From assembly GCF_032818155.1 (NCBI RefSeq), contig NZ_CP102590.1:1116001-1180000 (forward strand): a stretch of 64,000 bases of DNA. The letters are read 5' to 3'. Made by a program: the position numbers and the translations under genes. The stretch comes from Niallia taxi (GTDB lineage: Bacteria > Bacillota > Bacilli > Bacillales > Cytobacillaceae). Of the stretch, positions 55,172 through 64,000 are shown in pieces (position 1 is the first letter of the stretch; every line of letters starts with the position of its first letter). The notes under the pieces are model-generated. The model made no database searches. It had not been told where the DNA came from and worked only from the letters and a program-made list of their open reading frames with translations.

Positions 55172-56008
55172 TTATATATTAGCTAGCTTGATTGAATTTG
55201 CGAGGGAGGAATTGACTTCTATATTATCGAATTTCAAACCGAGCTGGATCGCGGTTTGGGCTACTTCTGGACGGATGCCAGAAAGATTTGTTTTCACGCC
55301 AATTAGTGATAATGCCTCAATTAGCTGAAAGATTTGGTGTGCAACCATTGTATCGATGATAACTACACCAGAAAGGTCAAGCAGAAGTCTGTTTACACCT
55401 AGTCGATTACATTGTTCTAAAGTGTTCTCTAGTAAGATTTTTGCGCGTGCAGTGTCTATTTCTCCTACTAATGGTAATAAAGCTGTCTTCTTATTTAACG
55501 CGATAACAGGTGTGCTTAATTCAAGAATTAATTCCTGTTGGGCATGAAGTCTTTTTTCAGAGCTTTTGTTATACTCCTTTGTAAACCATTCAATTACATA
55601 ACCCATCGTGTCTGTGATAATTTGATAAATAGTATGTATTTCATTTACTGAGATGCTGTCTTTATTTTGTTCTATAAAAGCAGTCATTAATTGAAGGTAC
55701 TGATGCTGAGTTCTGTGAAATTCTCGGATAATAAAGTGTATCGGTGTTTGTGCATGTTCCTGATCTTGAGCCACCTTTAAAATCCATTTTTCAAAATCGG
55801 CTAAAAAGCTGTCCTTTTCTTTCGTAAAAACCTCTGCGAAATTTTCATGAAACTCATAGTTCTGTTGCTTCACTTCCTGGATTACTTCTGGGTCATTAGA
55901 TGCATAAACTCCACTTGAATTCGTTTTATCTAAATTTTTATACCAATTTTCTGTGAGCTGCCATGTCTGTTCAACAAAAAACTGATAAAGTTTTTTATTC
56001 GAATACAC
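55172..56008 (-). CDS. RsbR-family stressosome protein (STAS), both Thr sites present
   Basis: An N-terminal non-haem globin-like sensor region (1-155) is followed by a STAS domain (about 165-275). The two regulatory Thr positions of RsbRA are kept as EIDTARA and IIDTMVAH. These proteins form stressosomes with RsbS and control SigB through RsbT. The GTG at 56008, 7 bases after AGGGGG, is favoured over the TTG at 56014. No rsbS or rsbT is nearby. Confidence 0.85.
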   Translation of the reverse strand: MYSNKKLYQFFVEQTWQLTENWYKNLDKTNSSGVYASNDPEVIQEVKQQNYEFHENFAEVFTKEKDSFLADFEKWILKVAQDQEHAQTPIHFIIREFHRTQHQYLQLMTAFIEQNKDSISVNEIHTIYQIITDTMGYVIEWFTKEYNKSSEKRLHAQQELILELSTPVIALNKKTALLPLVGEIDTARAKILLENTLEQCNRLGVNRLLLDLSGVVIIDTMVAHQIFQLIEALSLIGVKTNLSGIRPEVAQTAIQLGLKFDNIEVNSSLANSIKLANI

Positions 56009-56198
56009 TTTCAATCCCCCTGCTGATTATAAGTATTATTTGTCCATACAAATTTTACACTATAAAATGGATTCCGTCTAAGATTCCATCGTACTTTTTA
56101 CTTACGTCTCTATCCTAATACAAAAAAATCCCTCCAAATAAGGTAACTACCACAAATTTAATGATGTCACTCTCTTTAGAGGGGATAATGTTAATTTA

Positions 56199-57020
56199 TT
56201 ATAGGAATGCCTTCAATGTATCTTGAAGTGTACCTCTAGTTTCTGCATCTTTTTCAAAACGAATACCAGCATGAACCATTTTTTTGACGAGTTCTGGTCT
56301 AAGGCCAGTAAGTATTGCTTTACATCCCATCATGGAGATGCCAGCTAATATCTTTTCAAAATAATCAATAACATCCATTTCCATTATCGCAATGCCTGAA
56401 AGGTCGATAATTAATGTTTGTATTCTTGATTCTGCAATATCATTTAATACTTTTTCCTCAATAACTCTAATCCGATAAGAGTCAATTGCGCCAATTAATG
56501 GCAAAACGGAAACAGACTGCTTCACAGGGATAATCGGGACAGATAAATGCTCGACCATTTCTCTTTGCTGGAAGATCATTTCGTCCTTATAGTTTGAATA
56601 GTTAAGGAAAAAGCTGTTTAAAAAGCGATCCATCTTTTCGTTGATGGTTTTCTCTAAAATATAATAATTTTTTCGGTCATTAATGATATCTTTTTGGTCA
56701 TCAAGGATATGGATAAAATGCCAAATCGTTCTCCGAATAGCCTGAACCCATTCCAATTTTAGCTCAAGTGTCAAAGAATGCATCGCCCATGCAATTCCTT
56801 CTTGTTTAGCGAAAGAAACCAATTCTTCCTCTTTATTATCAACAATATAAAAAACCATTAATTTTGCGTTTTTTAATAAATCAATATTTCCCTTATTTAG
56901 TATATCAGAAATTTTTGTTGAGACGTTTACTGCTTCAGAAAGTAATTTATTTTCGAATTGTTCCCCATTTTCGTTAATAAACTGCTTTATTTCTTCCCTA
57001 ATGCTCTCGATTGGATTCAT
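56199..57020 (-). CDS. RsbR-family STAS protein lacking the second Thr
   Basis: This protein has 273 residues: a helical N-terminal domain (1-155) and a STAS domain. The first phosphosite position reads AIDSYRI (Ser) and the second reads IMEMDVID with no Thr or Ser, so kinase RsbT could act on at most one site. It is diverged from the neighbour at 55172 but of the same architecture. ATG 57020 follows AAAGGGG by 8 bases. Confidence 0.8.
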   Translation of the reverse strand: MNPIESIREEIKQFINENGEQFENKLLSEAVNVSTKISDILNKGNIDLLKNAKLMVFYIVDNKEEELVSFAKQEGIAWAMHSLTLELKLEWVQAIRRTIWHFIHILDDQKDIINDRKNYYILEKTINEKMDRFLNSFFLNYSNYKDEMIFQQREMVEHLSVPIIPVKQSVSVLPLIGAIDSYRIRVIEEKVLNDIAESRIQTLIIDLSGIAIMEMDVIDYFEKILAGISMMGCKAILTGLRPELVKKMVHAGIRFEKDAETRGTLQDTLKAFL

Positions 57021-57157
57021 GTCAAATACCCCTTTGGCAAGTAATAAATATATTTCTTTATTATTTATCTTATATTATATAAGTAATGAATATATAAGGG
57101 AAATTTAAAGTTATTATTTGATGAGTCTTAAGGGAAGGGGTAGTAGGATAAGTTCTC

Positions 57158-57193
57158 TATTGTTGTAGCACAATATGTGGAGATACAACAATA
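57158..57193 (+). promoter_or_regulatory. Inverted repeat before the beta-glucoside PTS gene
   Basis: TATTGTTGTA (57158-57167) and TACAACAATA (57184-57193) are perfect inverted arms 16 bases apart, ending 3 bases before the AAGGAAGG ribosome binding site. It could be a repressor operator or an RNA hairpin. No LicT/BglG-type RAT sequence is seen. Confidence 0.5.
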
Positions 57194-57210
57194 TTGGAAG
57201 GAAGGTGTGT

Positions 57211-59139
57211 ATGGTGAAATATGAACAGTTGGCAAAGGATATTATTGCAAATGTTGGAGGTAAAGAAAATGTCAACAGTGTAGTTCATTGCATCACTCGT
57301 TTGCGTTTTAAGCTGAAAGATGAAGGTAAGGCGAATACAGATGTTATTAAGAACATGGAGGGTGTAGTTACCGTTATGAAAAGCGGTGGCCAATATCAAG
57401 TGGTCATTGGAAATCATGTACCTGACGTATACAAAGCGGTAGTGGAGGTAGGCGGGTTTAATAACCAAACCTCTGAAGAAAAACAAGATGAGAAGACTCA
57501 AGGTCTTTTTAATCAATTCATTGATATCATTTCCAGCATCTTTACACCTGTATTAGGAGTGCTGGCAGCAACTGGGATGATTAAAGGGTTTAATGCGTTA
57601 TTTTTAGCATTAGGCTGGCTAGAAACTACGTCAGGAACCTATCAAATATTAAATGCGCTTGGTGATTCTTTATTTTATTTCTTCCCGATATTTTTAGGAT
57701 ATACAGCAAGTAAAAAATTTGGCGGGACTACCTTTATTGGAATGGTAATTGGTGCTTCACTTGTTTACCCGACATTAACAACCTTGTCGACAGGAACTGC
57801 CATTACTACATTATTTTCAGGTACCGTTTTCCAGTCACCAGTATATATAACTTTTTTAGGTATTCCAGTAATATTAATGAGCTATTCATCATCCGTAATA
57901 CCCATTATATTGGCTGCTTACTTTGGGGCAAAGCTGGAGAAGTTCTTCCGAAAGGTAATTCCAGATGTGGTAAAAGCCTTTTTAGTCCCTTTTTTCACCC
58001 TTTTAATAGCAGTGCCGATTACGTTCCTAGTAATTGGACCAATTGCAACATGGGCAGGTGTATTAATTGGACAAGCAACACTTTGGCTATATAATCTTAG
58101 CCCTATTATTGCAGGTGTTTTCGTTGGAGGGCTATGGCAGGTGTTTGTCATATTCGGGCTTCATTGGGGGCTTGTGCCAATTGCGATCAATAACCTGACA
58201 GTAAGTGGATCAGATCCGATCCTTGGTACTATGTTTGCTGCATCCTTTGCGCAAGTCGGTGCAGTACTTGGTGTATGGGTTAGAACTAAGCAGCAAAAAT
58301 ACAAATCATTGAGCATACCGGCGTTTATTTCAGGGATTTTTGGTGTAACAGAGCCGGCTATTTATGGCATTACGCTACCATTAAAGAAACCATTTATTAT
58401 CAGCTGTATTGCCGCAGCTGTCGGCGGTGGAATTCTTGGGTTTGCCAATTCACAAATTTTTATGGTTGGTGGCCTTGGAATTTTTGGAATTCCTACTTAT
58501 ATTGATCCAAAGGCAGGAATAACATTTGGGTTCTGGGGAGCAATCATCGCCATTATTGTCGGATTTATTCTGGCATTCATTCTAACTTACTTATTTGGAA
58601 ACAGTAAAACAGAATCGACAGACACCACTACTGTAAATAACCAGGTAACCAAAGAGGAGCAGGTTCCTGTGCAGTTAGGTGATGAGGTGATTTATAGCCC
58701 AATAAATGGTGCAGTACTATCTTTATCAGAACTGAAGGATGAGGCATTTGCTTCAGGTGCACTGGGTAAAGGTGTAGCGATTGAACCAGCCGAAGGAAAA
58801 GTGTTCTCACCTGTAGATGGTACAGTAACAGCCCTTTTTCCGACCAATCATGCAATAGGCATTACATCTGATAAAGGATCAGAAATTTTGATCCACGTTG
58901 GTATGGATACGGTCGAGCTTAATGGCAAGCATTTTAATGCACATGTTGGCCACGGATCAAGAGTTAAGAAAGGGCAACTGCTAATTGATTTTGACATAAA
59001 TGAGATAAAAACAGCGGGATATGTTGTTTCTACACCTGTTATTGTCACAAATCAAGGGGATTATACAAGCATAACATCAACTGAGCTAAAGCAGGCAAAG
59101 GCGGGAGATCAGTTAATCGAAACAAAAGTAAAGGCTTAA
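57211..59139 (+). CDS. bglP: Beta-glucoside PTS enzyme IIBCA
   Basis: This membrane permease takes up and phosphorylates beta-glucosides. Domain EIIB (about 1-80) has its phospho-Cys in VVHCITRLRF, EIIC (about 100-460) spans the membrane, and EIIA (about 500-640) has the phospho-His in ILIHVGMDTVELNG. The domain order and 642-residue length fit BglP. ATG 57211 is the best start. It forms an operon with the phospho-beta-glucosidase 21 bases downstream. Confidence 0.9.
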   Translation: MVKYEQLAKDIIANVGGKENVNSVVHCITRLRFKLKDEGKANTDVIKNMEGVVTVMKSGGQYQVVIGNHVPDVYKAVVEVGGFNNQTSEEKQDEKTQGLFNQFIDIISSIFTPVLGVLAATGMIKGFNALFLALGWLETTSGTYQILNALGDSLFYFFPIFLGYTASKKFGGTTFIGMVIGASLVYPTLTTLSTGTAITTLFSGTVFQSPVYITFLGIPVILMSYSSSVIPIILAAYFGAKLEKFFRKVIPDVVKAFLVPFFTLLIAVPITFLVIGPIATWAGVLIGQATLWLYNLSPIIAGVFVGGLWQVFVIFGLHWGLVPIAINNLTVSGSDPILGTMFAASFAQVGAVLGVWVRTKQQKYKSLSIPAFISGIFGVTEPAIYGITLPLKKPFIISCIAAAVGGGILGFANSQIFMVGGLGIFGIPTYIDPKAGITFGFWGAIIAIIVGFILAFILTYLFGNSKTESTDTTTVNNQVTKEEQVPVQLGDEVIYSPINGAVLSLSELKDEAFASGALGKGVAIEPAEGKVFSPVDGTVTALFPTNHAIGITSDKGSEILIHVGMDTVELNGKHFNAHVGHGSRVKKGQLLIDFDINEIKTAGYVVSTPVIVTNQGDYTSITSTELKQAKAGDQLIETKVKA

Positions 59140-59142
59140 TAA

Positions 59143-60570
<1,428 letters not shown>

Positions 60571-60574
60571 TTAG

Positions 60575-60611
60575 AAAAGCAGGGCCTTAAAATTTAAGGT
60601 CCTGCTTTTGT
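60575..60611. terminator. Bidirectional terminator after the beta-glucoside operon
   Basis: A stem of about 17 bp (60575-60591 with 60593-60609, one G-T pair) has T-rich ends on both strands. The leftward diguanylate cyclase also ends here. Confidence 0.85.
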
Positions 60612-61724
60612 TTATACTGATGTAAGAATAGGCAGCTGGTTGACTTCATAATTCATACATACTCGGTTTCTTCCAGATCTTTTTGCTTGATACAATGCTT
60701 TATCTGCCTCTTCGATAAGGACACTGACATCATTAGTTGTTTCTGGATAGCTTGCAACACCGATGGAAACGGTAATATTTATTTCTTCGCCAGAGCTTAA
60801 TGTAAAAGGAAATTGTTCTACATTTTTTCTGATTCTTTCACTAATCTCATTTGCTCTTTCAAGAGAACAGTCTAATAAAATGACAGAAAACTCCTCACCG
60901 CCATTCCTGCTGACTATATCAAATGAACGGGTGGAAGAGGAAAGCAGGGCACCTAATTCTTTTAAAACAATATCACCATCACCATGACCATATGTGTCAT
61001 TTATATGCTTGAAAAAATCAATGTCAATATAAAGGAGAGAAAGCTTTTCTTCCTTCTGCCCCACATTATTAGTGAGCGTATTAAAAACCTCATCGAATTT
61101 CCTGACATTATTTAATCCAGTTAAACCATCTGTAGTTGATTCCAGCTTGTACTTATCCAAAAGCAGCTTCGTTTTTCTAAGATATACGAGCATATAAAAC
61201 GCTAATACACCGGCAGAATAGGAGGCAACCCAATAAGTCGGAATCAGCAAAGAAAGTGGTTCCTTAGTATCAACAAGAAAAACCGCGATTACAGACAGCA
61301 AAACATTGTTTGCAGTTAATATGACAGCGATTTTCATCTGAATGCTCATCTTTACTTTAGAAGAAGAAAGTAAAAGTGTAATAACGGAAACAGTAAGGAT
61401 ATAGCATATTGCGATGTAAGAAGCAAAACTAAACCCTATCATCAAACGCCCGACAATAAAAAACAGTAATGCAATAGTAATGGGGGTTATGCCTCCATAG
61501 AATGCAACTAATATAAGTGGGATATGCCTTAAATCAAAAATAGTATCACCTATATCGATGCTGTAAAACATTAATATATCTGAAGAGATACCGGCAACAA
61601 TGCCAGCGTGAATTTTGTATTTTAATTTTGAGCTGCGGTTTAATGGTGTTTTAATTAGCTGTGTGTATAAAAAGATTAATGACGTTAATATCGCAAAGTT
61701 TGCAAATAATTCTTTTAGTATCAT
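60612..61724 (-). CDS. Membrane diguanylate cyclase (GGDEF)
   Basis: This enzyme makes cyclic di-GMP. Six N-terminal helices of the 5TM-5TMR_LYT type (1-195) are followed by a GGDEF domain (about 205-365). The active-site loop is GGEEF and an inhibitory I-site (RSFD) lies five residues before it. LTGLNNVRKFDE and KALYQAKRSGRNRV are also typical. It has 370 residues and no EAL domain. Confidence 0.92.
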   Translation of the reverse strand: MILKELFANFAILTSLIFLYTQLIKTPLNRSSKLKYKIHAGIVAGISSDILMFYSIDIGDTIFDLRHIPLILVAFYGGITPITIALLFFIVGRLMIGFSFASYIAICYILTVSVITLLLSSSKVKMSIQMKIAVILTANNVLLSVIAVFLVDTKEPLSLLIPTYWVASYSAGVLAFYMLVYLRKTKLLLDKYKLESTTDGLTGLNNVRKFDEVFNTLTNNVGQKEEKLSLLYIDIDFFKHINDTYGHGDGDIVLKELGALLSSSTRSFDIVSRNGGEEFSVILLDCSLERANEISERIRKNVEQFPFTLSSGEEINITVSIGVASYPETTNDVSVLIEEADKALYQAKRSGRNRVCMNYEVNQLPILTSV

Positions 61725-61861
61725 AAATATATATCACCATAGATAATTTAACATAATAACATCATCGTGTAACTAGAACTTTTCACCAGTTAAAAGCTAA
61801 GCAGGGCAATAATGAAAAAGTGGGATAACTTTGTTCTCAGAAGATAGCATACACGTTCTAT

Positions 61862-62017
61862 TTAGAAATACTCTTCAGGTAGATCGCTAAGGAAAAGCCC
61901 CTCACTCAAAAGCTTAATATCATTAAATATTTGCTCCTTGATTACTGCGTCATCACAAGTATAGTAATCATCCATTAATCGCTTCAGTTCGTGACATAGT
62001 AGTTCAATTTGAATCAT
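61862..62017 (-). CDS. Small acidic hypothetical protein (51 residues)
   Basis: ATG 62017 follows AGAAAGGAAAA. The peptide is helical and acidic (MIQIELLCHELKRLMDDYY to LSDLPEEYF). The helix length resembles small phosphatase-like Spo0E proteins, but the SQELD signature is absent, so I do not assign it. Confidence 0.5.
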   Translation of the reverse strand: MIQIELLCHELKRLMDDYYTCDDAVIKEQIFNDIKLLSEGLFLSDLPEEYF

Positions 62018-62329
62018 ATGATTTTCCTTTCTAGTAGCAGCTAATAATTATTATGCATGAACAGTATTTGGGATGGAAGGGATTCGACAAAAGAAGTGTT
62101 GAAAGGAATATGTTTTTTCGTTTTTGTGGAGAAATTTAGGCCTATACATTCCAAAAGGAAAGGATACAACTGATAAGCGCTACGATAATAATGTACAGTA
62201 TCATTCTCGTCTAGTTTATAAATGTTACATTCCAACTAATTTATTTTTTGTAATATTATAAAATTTTCTTCGGAAAAGGGAACTTATCATGAAGTTATCC
62301 GTAAAGAAATAATGAATAGGAGAGATGAG

Positions 62330-62491
62330 ATGAATATAGGGCGGATTTTATTAATCATTGGTTTATTAATGTTTTTGGCGGGAATTTATATTTCCTCAAA
62401 TTGGACTGTTTTAGGATCAATTATAGGAATTACTGGTGGACTAGTACTAGGGTTAAGCACTTTTTACTTTATTAAGTCTAGACCAAAATGA
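62330..62491 (+). CDS. Small two-helix membrane protein (53 residues)
   Basis: ATG 62330 follows AGGAGAG. Two hydrophobic segments (RILLIIGLLMFLAGIYI; VLGSIIGITGGLVLG) end in a basic tail SRPK. No family is recognised. A terminator follows. Confidence 0.6.
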   Translation: MNIGRILLIIGLLMFLAGIYISSNWTVLGSIIGITGGLVLGLSTFYFIKSRPK

Positions 62492-62507
62492 CATTTGAAC
62501 TTTATTG

Positions 62508-62528
62508 CTGCCGCTTGGCAGTTTTTTT
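62508..62528 (+). terminator. Terminator after the small membrane protein
   Basis: CTGCC-GCTT-GGCAG is followed by seven T. Confidence 0.8.
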
Positions 62529-62589
62529 GGTATTTGTCTTATTTTTAATAAAACTCTTCTCGATAATGTTTTCTTTATACTCTAAATAA

Positions 62590-62618
62590 AAGGTGCGCTT
62601 CCATTTGAAGCGCACCTT
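62590..62618. terminator. Hairpin at the 3' end of the GH30 gene
   Basis: AAGGTGCGCTTC pairs with GAAGCGCACCTT. On the minus strand it is followed by TTTTATTTA, so it is probably the GH30 terminator. Confidence 0.65.
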
Positions 62619-62673
62619 ATTGTCGGCAATCCCTGTAGCAGACATATTGTATTAGTTTTCTATTTTTCTCTAT

Positions 62674-64000
62674 TTATATATCCCAAGAAAATGTCACGGC
62701 ACTTTTGTTAGGAATGCTATAGGTAAAGAATTTGCCTTCAAAATTAACTTGGAAGCTTTTCTTTTCGTTACTTTGATTCAGTGCGATAAGAACAATGGAT
62801 TTGTCAGGGTTTTGGTAAGCGACAGTTTCTAATGCTCCTGGAAAATTGGTGGAAGAAATGCGTGCAGCTTCCGCTTGAACAAATTTGCTTGCGTGTCCTA
62901 ACGCATAATATTCGGCGTTTTTTTCTACATTGCCAGTAGCTTGATCAATCGTCAGTAAGCCTGTGCAGTTGTTACATCCACCGTTTGTTGGACCATTATT
63001 TTCATCTAAAGCGATATTCCACATAAGGACAGACTTAGCCCAGTTGCGAGGACCTTCAATAATAAGATTGGACATTTGCCAGCTGAAATTATCCGCAAAA
63101 TTTTCACTCCATTTACCTGAGCTGCACTCTGTTAAATAGATTTGCTTTGTTGGAAAGTTCTCATGAACCTGTGACATAGCAGCTGGTTCTCCTTCATAGC
63201 AATGAAAGGCGAAACCGTCTAAATATTCGGTGGCAATATCAGTCTGAGAAAGAGAGTTTATATAGTCTCTTGCGCCATGCCAGTTATGATCATAACCAAT
63301 GATTTTAGTTTTAATATTATGCTCTTGAAAAGCAGGTCCTAAATACTCTCCAATAAACCTCGCCTGCTCCTCTGCACCCATGCTCATAGATGGATAATTC
63401 TCTGAAGTGAATTCTGGTTCATTTTGCAAGGTTATAGCTGATATGTTAACACCGTTGTTTTTATATGCTTGAATGTAACGGACAAAGTAGTCTGCATATG
63501 CTTCATACACTTTGTCATCCGTATAGTCCAAATACCAGCCGTTGAGTGTTTTTTCGCCAAATTTCATCCATGCAGGCGCAGTCCAAGGTGTACCGATAAT
63601 CTTCATACCCTGTTTTACGGCAAGTATTTCCTGCAGGCTTTTAATGACATTCCTGTCTTTTTCAATGGAAAAATCCTTCAGATCATAATCTGTTTCATCC
63701 TTTGTATCATCGTACGTATAGCTGCTTGGATATCCATTTTCATCTACGGAGAAATCAGATGCACCGATTGTATGTCTAATAGTTGAAAGATTAATACCTT
63801 TACTTGTAAATAAGTCTTCATACATAGAAGTTCTATCAGCAGAATTCATGTTTTGAAACAAATATGCAGAAGAGCCTGTGACAGCTGCTCCAAAGCCATC
63901 CATTTCCTGATAAGCAGTATTTGGGTCAATCGTTATAGACAAGGGAGGGGAGGAATCACTGTTTGAAAGGTACAAGGACTCTTTTTTCTCCAGTAAGTCC
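62674..64000 (-). CDS. GH30 glycoside hydrolase, 5' end outside the window
   Basis: The frame is open to the right edge; at least eight further codons precede the TTG at 63975, so the start and any signal peptide are missing. The visible part has TIM-barrel and beta-sandwich parts: GFGAAVTGSSAY near the start, acid/base Glu in LQNEPEF, nucleophile Glu in YLTECSSGKW and a C-terminal beta domain (FPGALETVAYQNPDKSIVLI). GH30 enzymes include glucosylceramidases and beta-1,6-glucanases. The GIDP-like and WTAPAWMK motifs suggest the glucosidase/glucanase group. Confidence 0.85.
   Translation of the reverse strand, partial: DLLEKKESLYLSNSDSSPPLSITIDPNTAYQEMDGFGAAVTGSSAYLFQNMNSADRTSMYEDLFTSKGINLSTIRHTIGASDFSVDENGYPSSYTYDDTKDETDYDLKDFSIEKDRNVIKSLQEILAVKQGMKIIGTPWTAPAWMKFGEKTLNGWYLDYTDDKVYEAYADYFVRYIQAYKNNGVNISAITLQNEPEFTSENYPSMSMGAEEQARFIGEYLGPAFQEHNIKTKIIGYDHNWHGARDYINSLSQTDIATEYLDGFAFHCYEGEPAAMSQVHENFPTKQIYLTECSSGKWSENFADNFSWQMSNLIIEGPRNWAKSVLMWNIALDENNGPTNGGCNNCTGLLTIDQATGNVEKNAEYYALGHASKFVQAEAARISSTNFPGALETVAYQNPDKSIVLIALNQSNEKKSFQVNFEGKFFTYSIPNKSAVTFSWDI

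Noticed and set aside
62041..62235. 64-codon minus-strand ORF beginning at a TTG
   Set aside because: No ribosome binding site is present and no family is recognised. The sequence ahead of it is only AT-rich. I could not support it as a gene.

Overview
The window comes from a low-GC, endospore-forming Gram-positive rod of the Bacillaceae. Signs are strong AAAGGAGG-type ribosome binding sites, frequent TTG and GTG starts, a PhoP-type box, a CcpA-type cre site, two RsbR-family stressosome paralogues, a YrvL-like protein and a YuzL-like small protein. I cannot name the species from sequence alone.

Layout. Positions 1-828 hold the 3' part of a ROK-family gene. 1073-5225 is a sulfate/thiosulfate ABC importer operon (cysP, cysT, cysW, cysA) with a terminator-like hairpin in its leader. 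5314-8868 holds a methyltransferase, an HPr-like protein without the catalytic histidine, an AraC-type regulator and a NorA-like MFS pump with a perfect TetR-type operator. 9060-29923 is a large N-glycan catabolic island: GH38, GH125, DUF624 protein, GH20 and GH38, then (behind a promoter with a cre-like site) two ABC permeases, two tandem paralogous lipoproteins, a YesM/YesN two-component system, a GH1 glycosidase and a ROK kinase. The theme resumes at 38264-46804 with a secreted GH85 endo-beta-N-acetylglucosaminidase, a third GH38 and a GH3.

Between the two halves of the glycan island lies an AT-richer block (30125-37844) that looks like a RiPP or bacteriocin locus. It has an AgrC-like kinase and LytTR regulator facing away from a 21-residue peptide gene, then an E1/ThiF-like adenylating enzyme with an N-terminal PqqD-like (RRE) region, a membrane HExxH metalloprotease and two ABC-2 transporter pairs. 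The divergent intergenic region carries two perfect TGTGA-N6-TCACA boxes of the Fnr type. This is the best candidate for an undescribed system: the precursor ends in TTWWIII, not the Asn expected of microcin C-like peptides, and no YcaO, LanM or radical-SAM gene is present.

46970-48579 encodes a macrolide-type inducible efflux unit: a 14-codon leader peptide with the MRLR motif, an attenuator terminator and a Mef-like MFS pump. The rest is ordinary accessory and chromosomal content: a frameshifted GrpB gene, a PhoP-controlled alkaline phosphatase, a LacI regulator whose operator is also found before a 48-residue protein gene, small hypothetical genes, two RsbR paralogues, a beta-glucoside PTS operon, a GGDEF diguanylate cyclase and the 3' part of a GH30 glycosidase.

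How the parts fit: GH85 would cut N-glycans from glycoproteins outside the cell. The lipoproteins and permeases would import them; no ATPase is encoded, so a shared MsmX-type ATPase is expected. GH38, GH125, GH20, GH1 and GH3 would trim them inside, the ROK kinase would phosphorylate a product, and YesM/YesN with CcpA would control expression.
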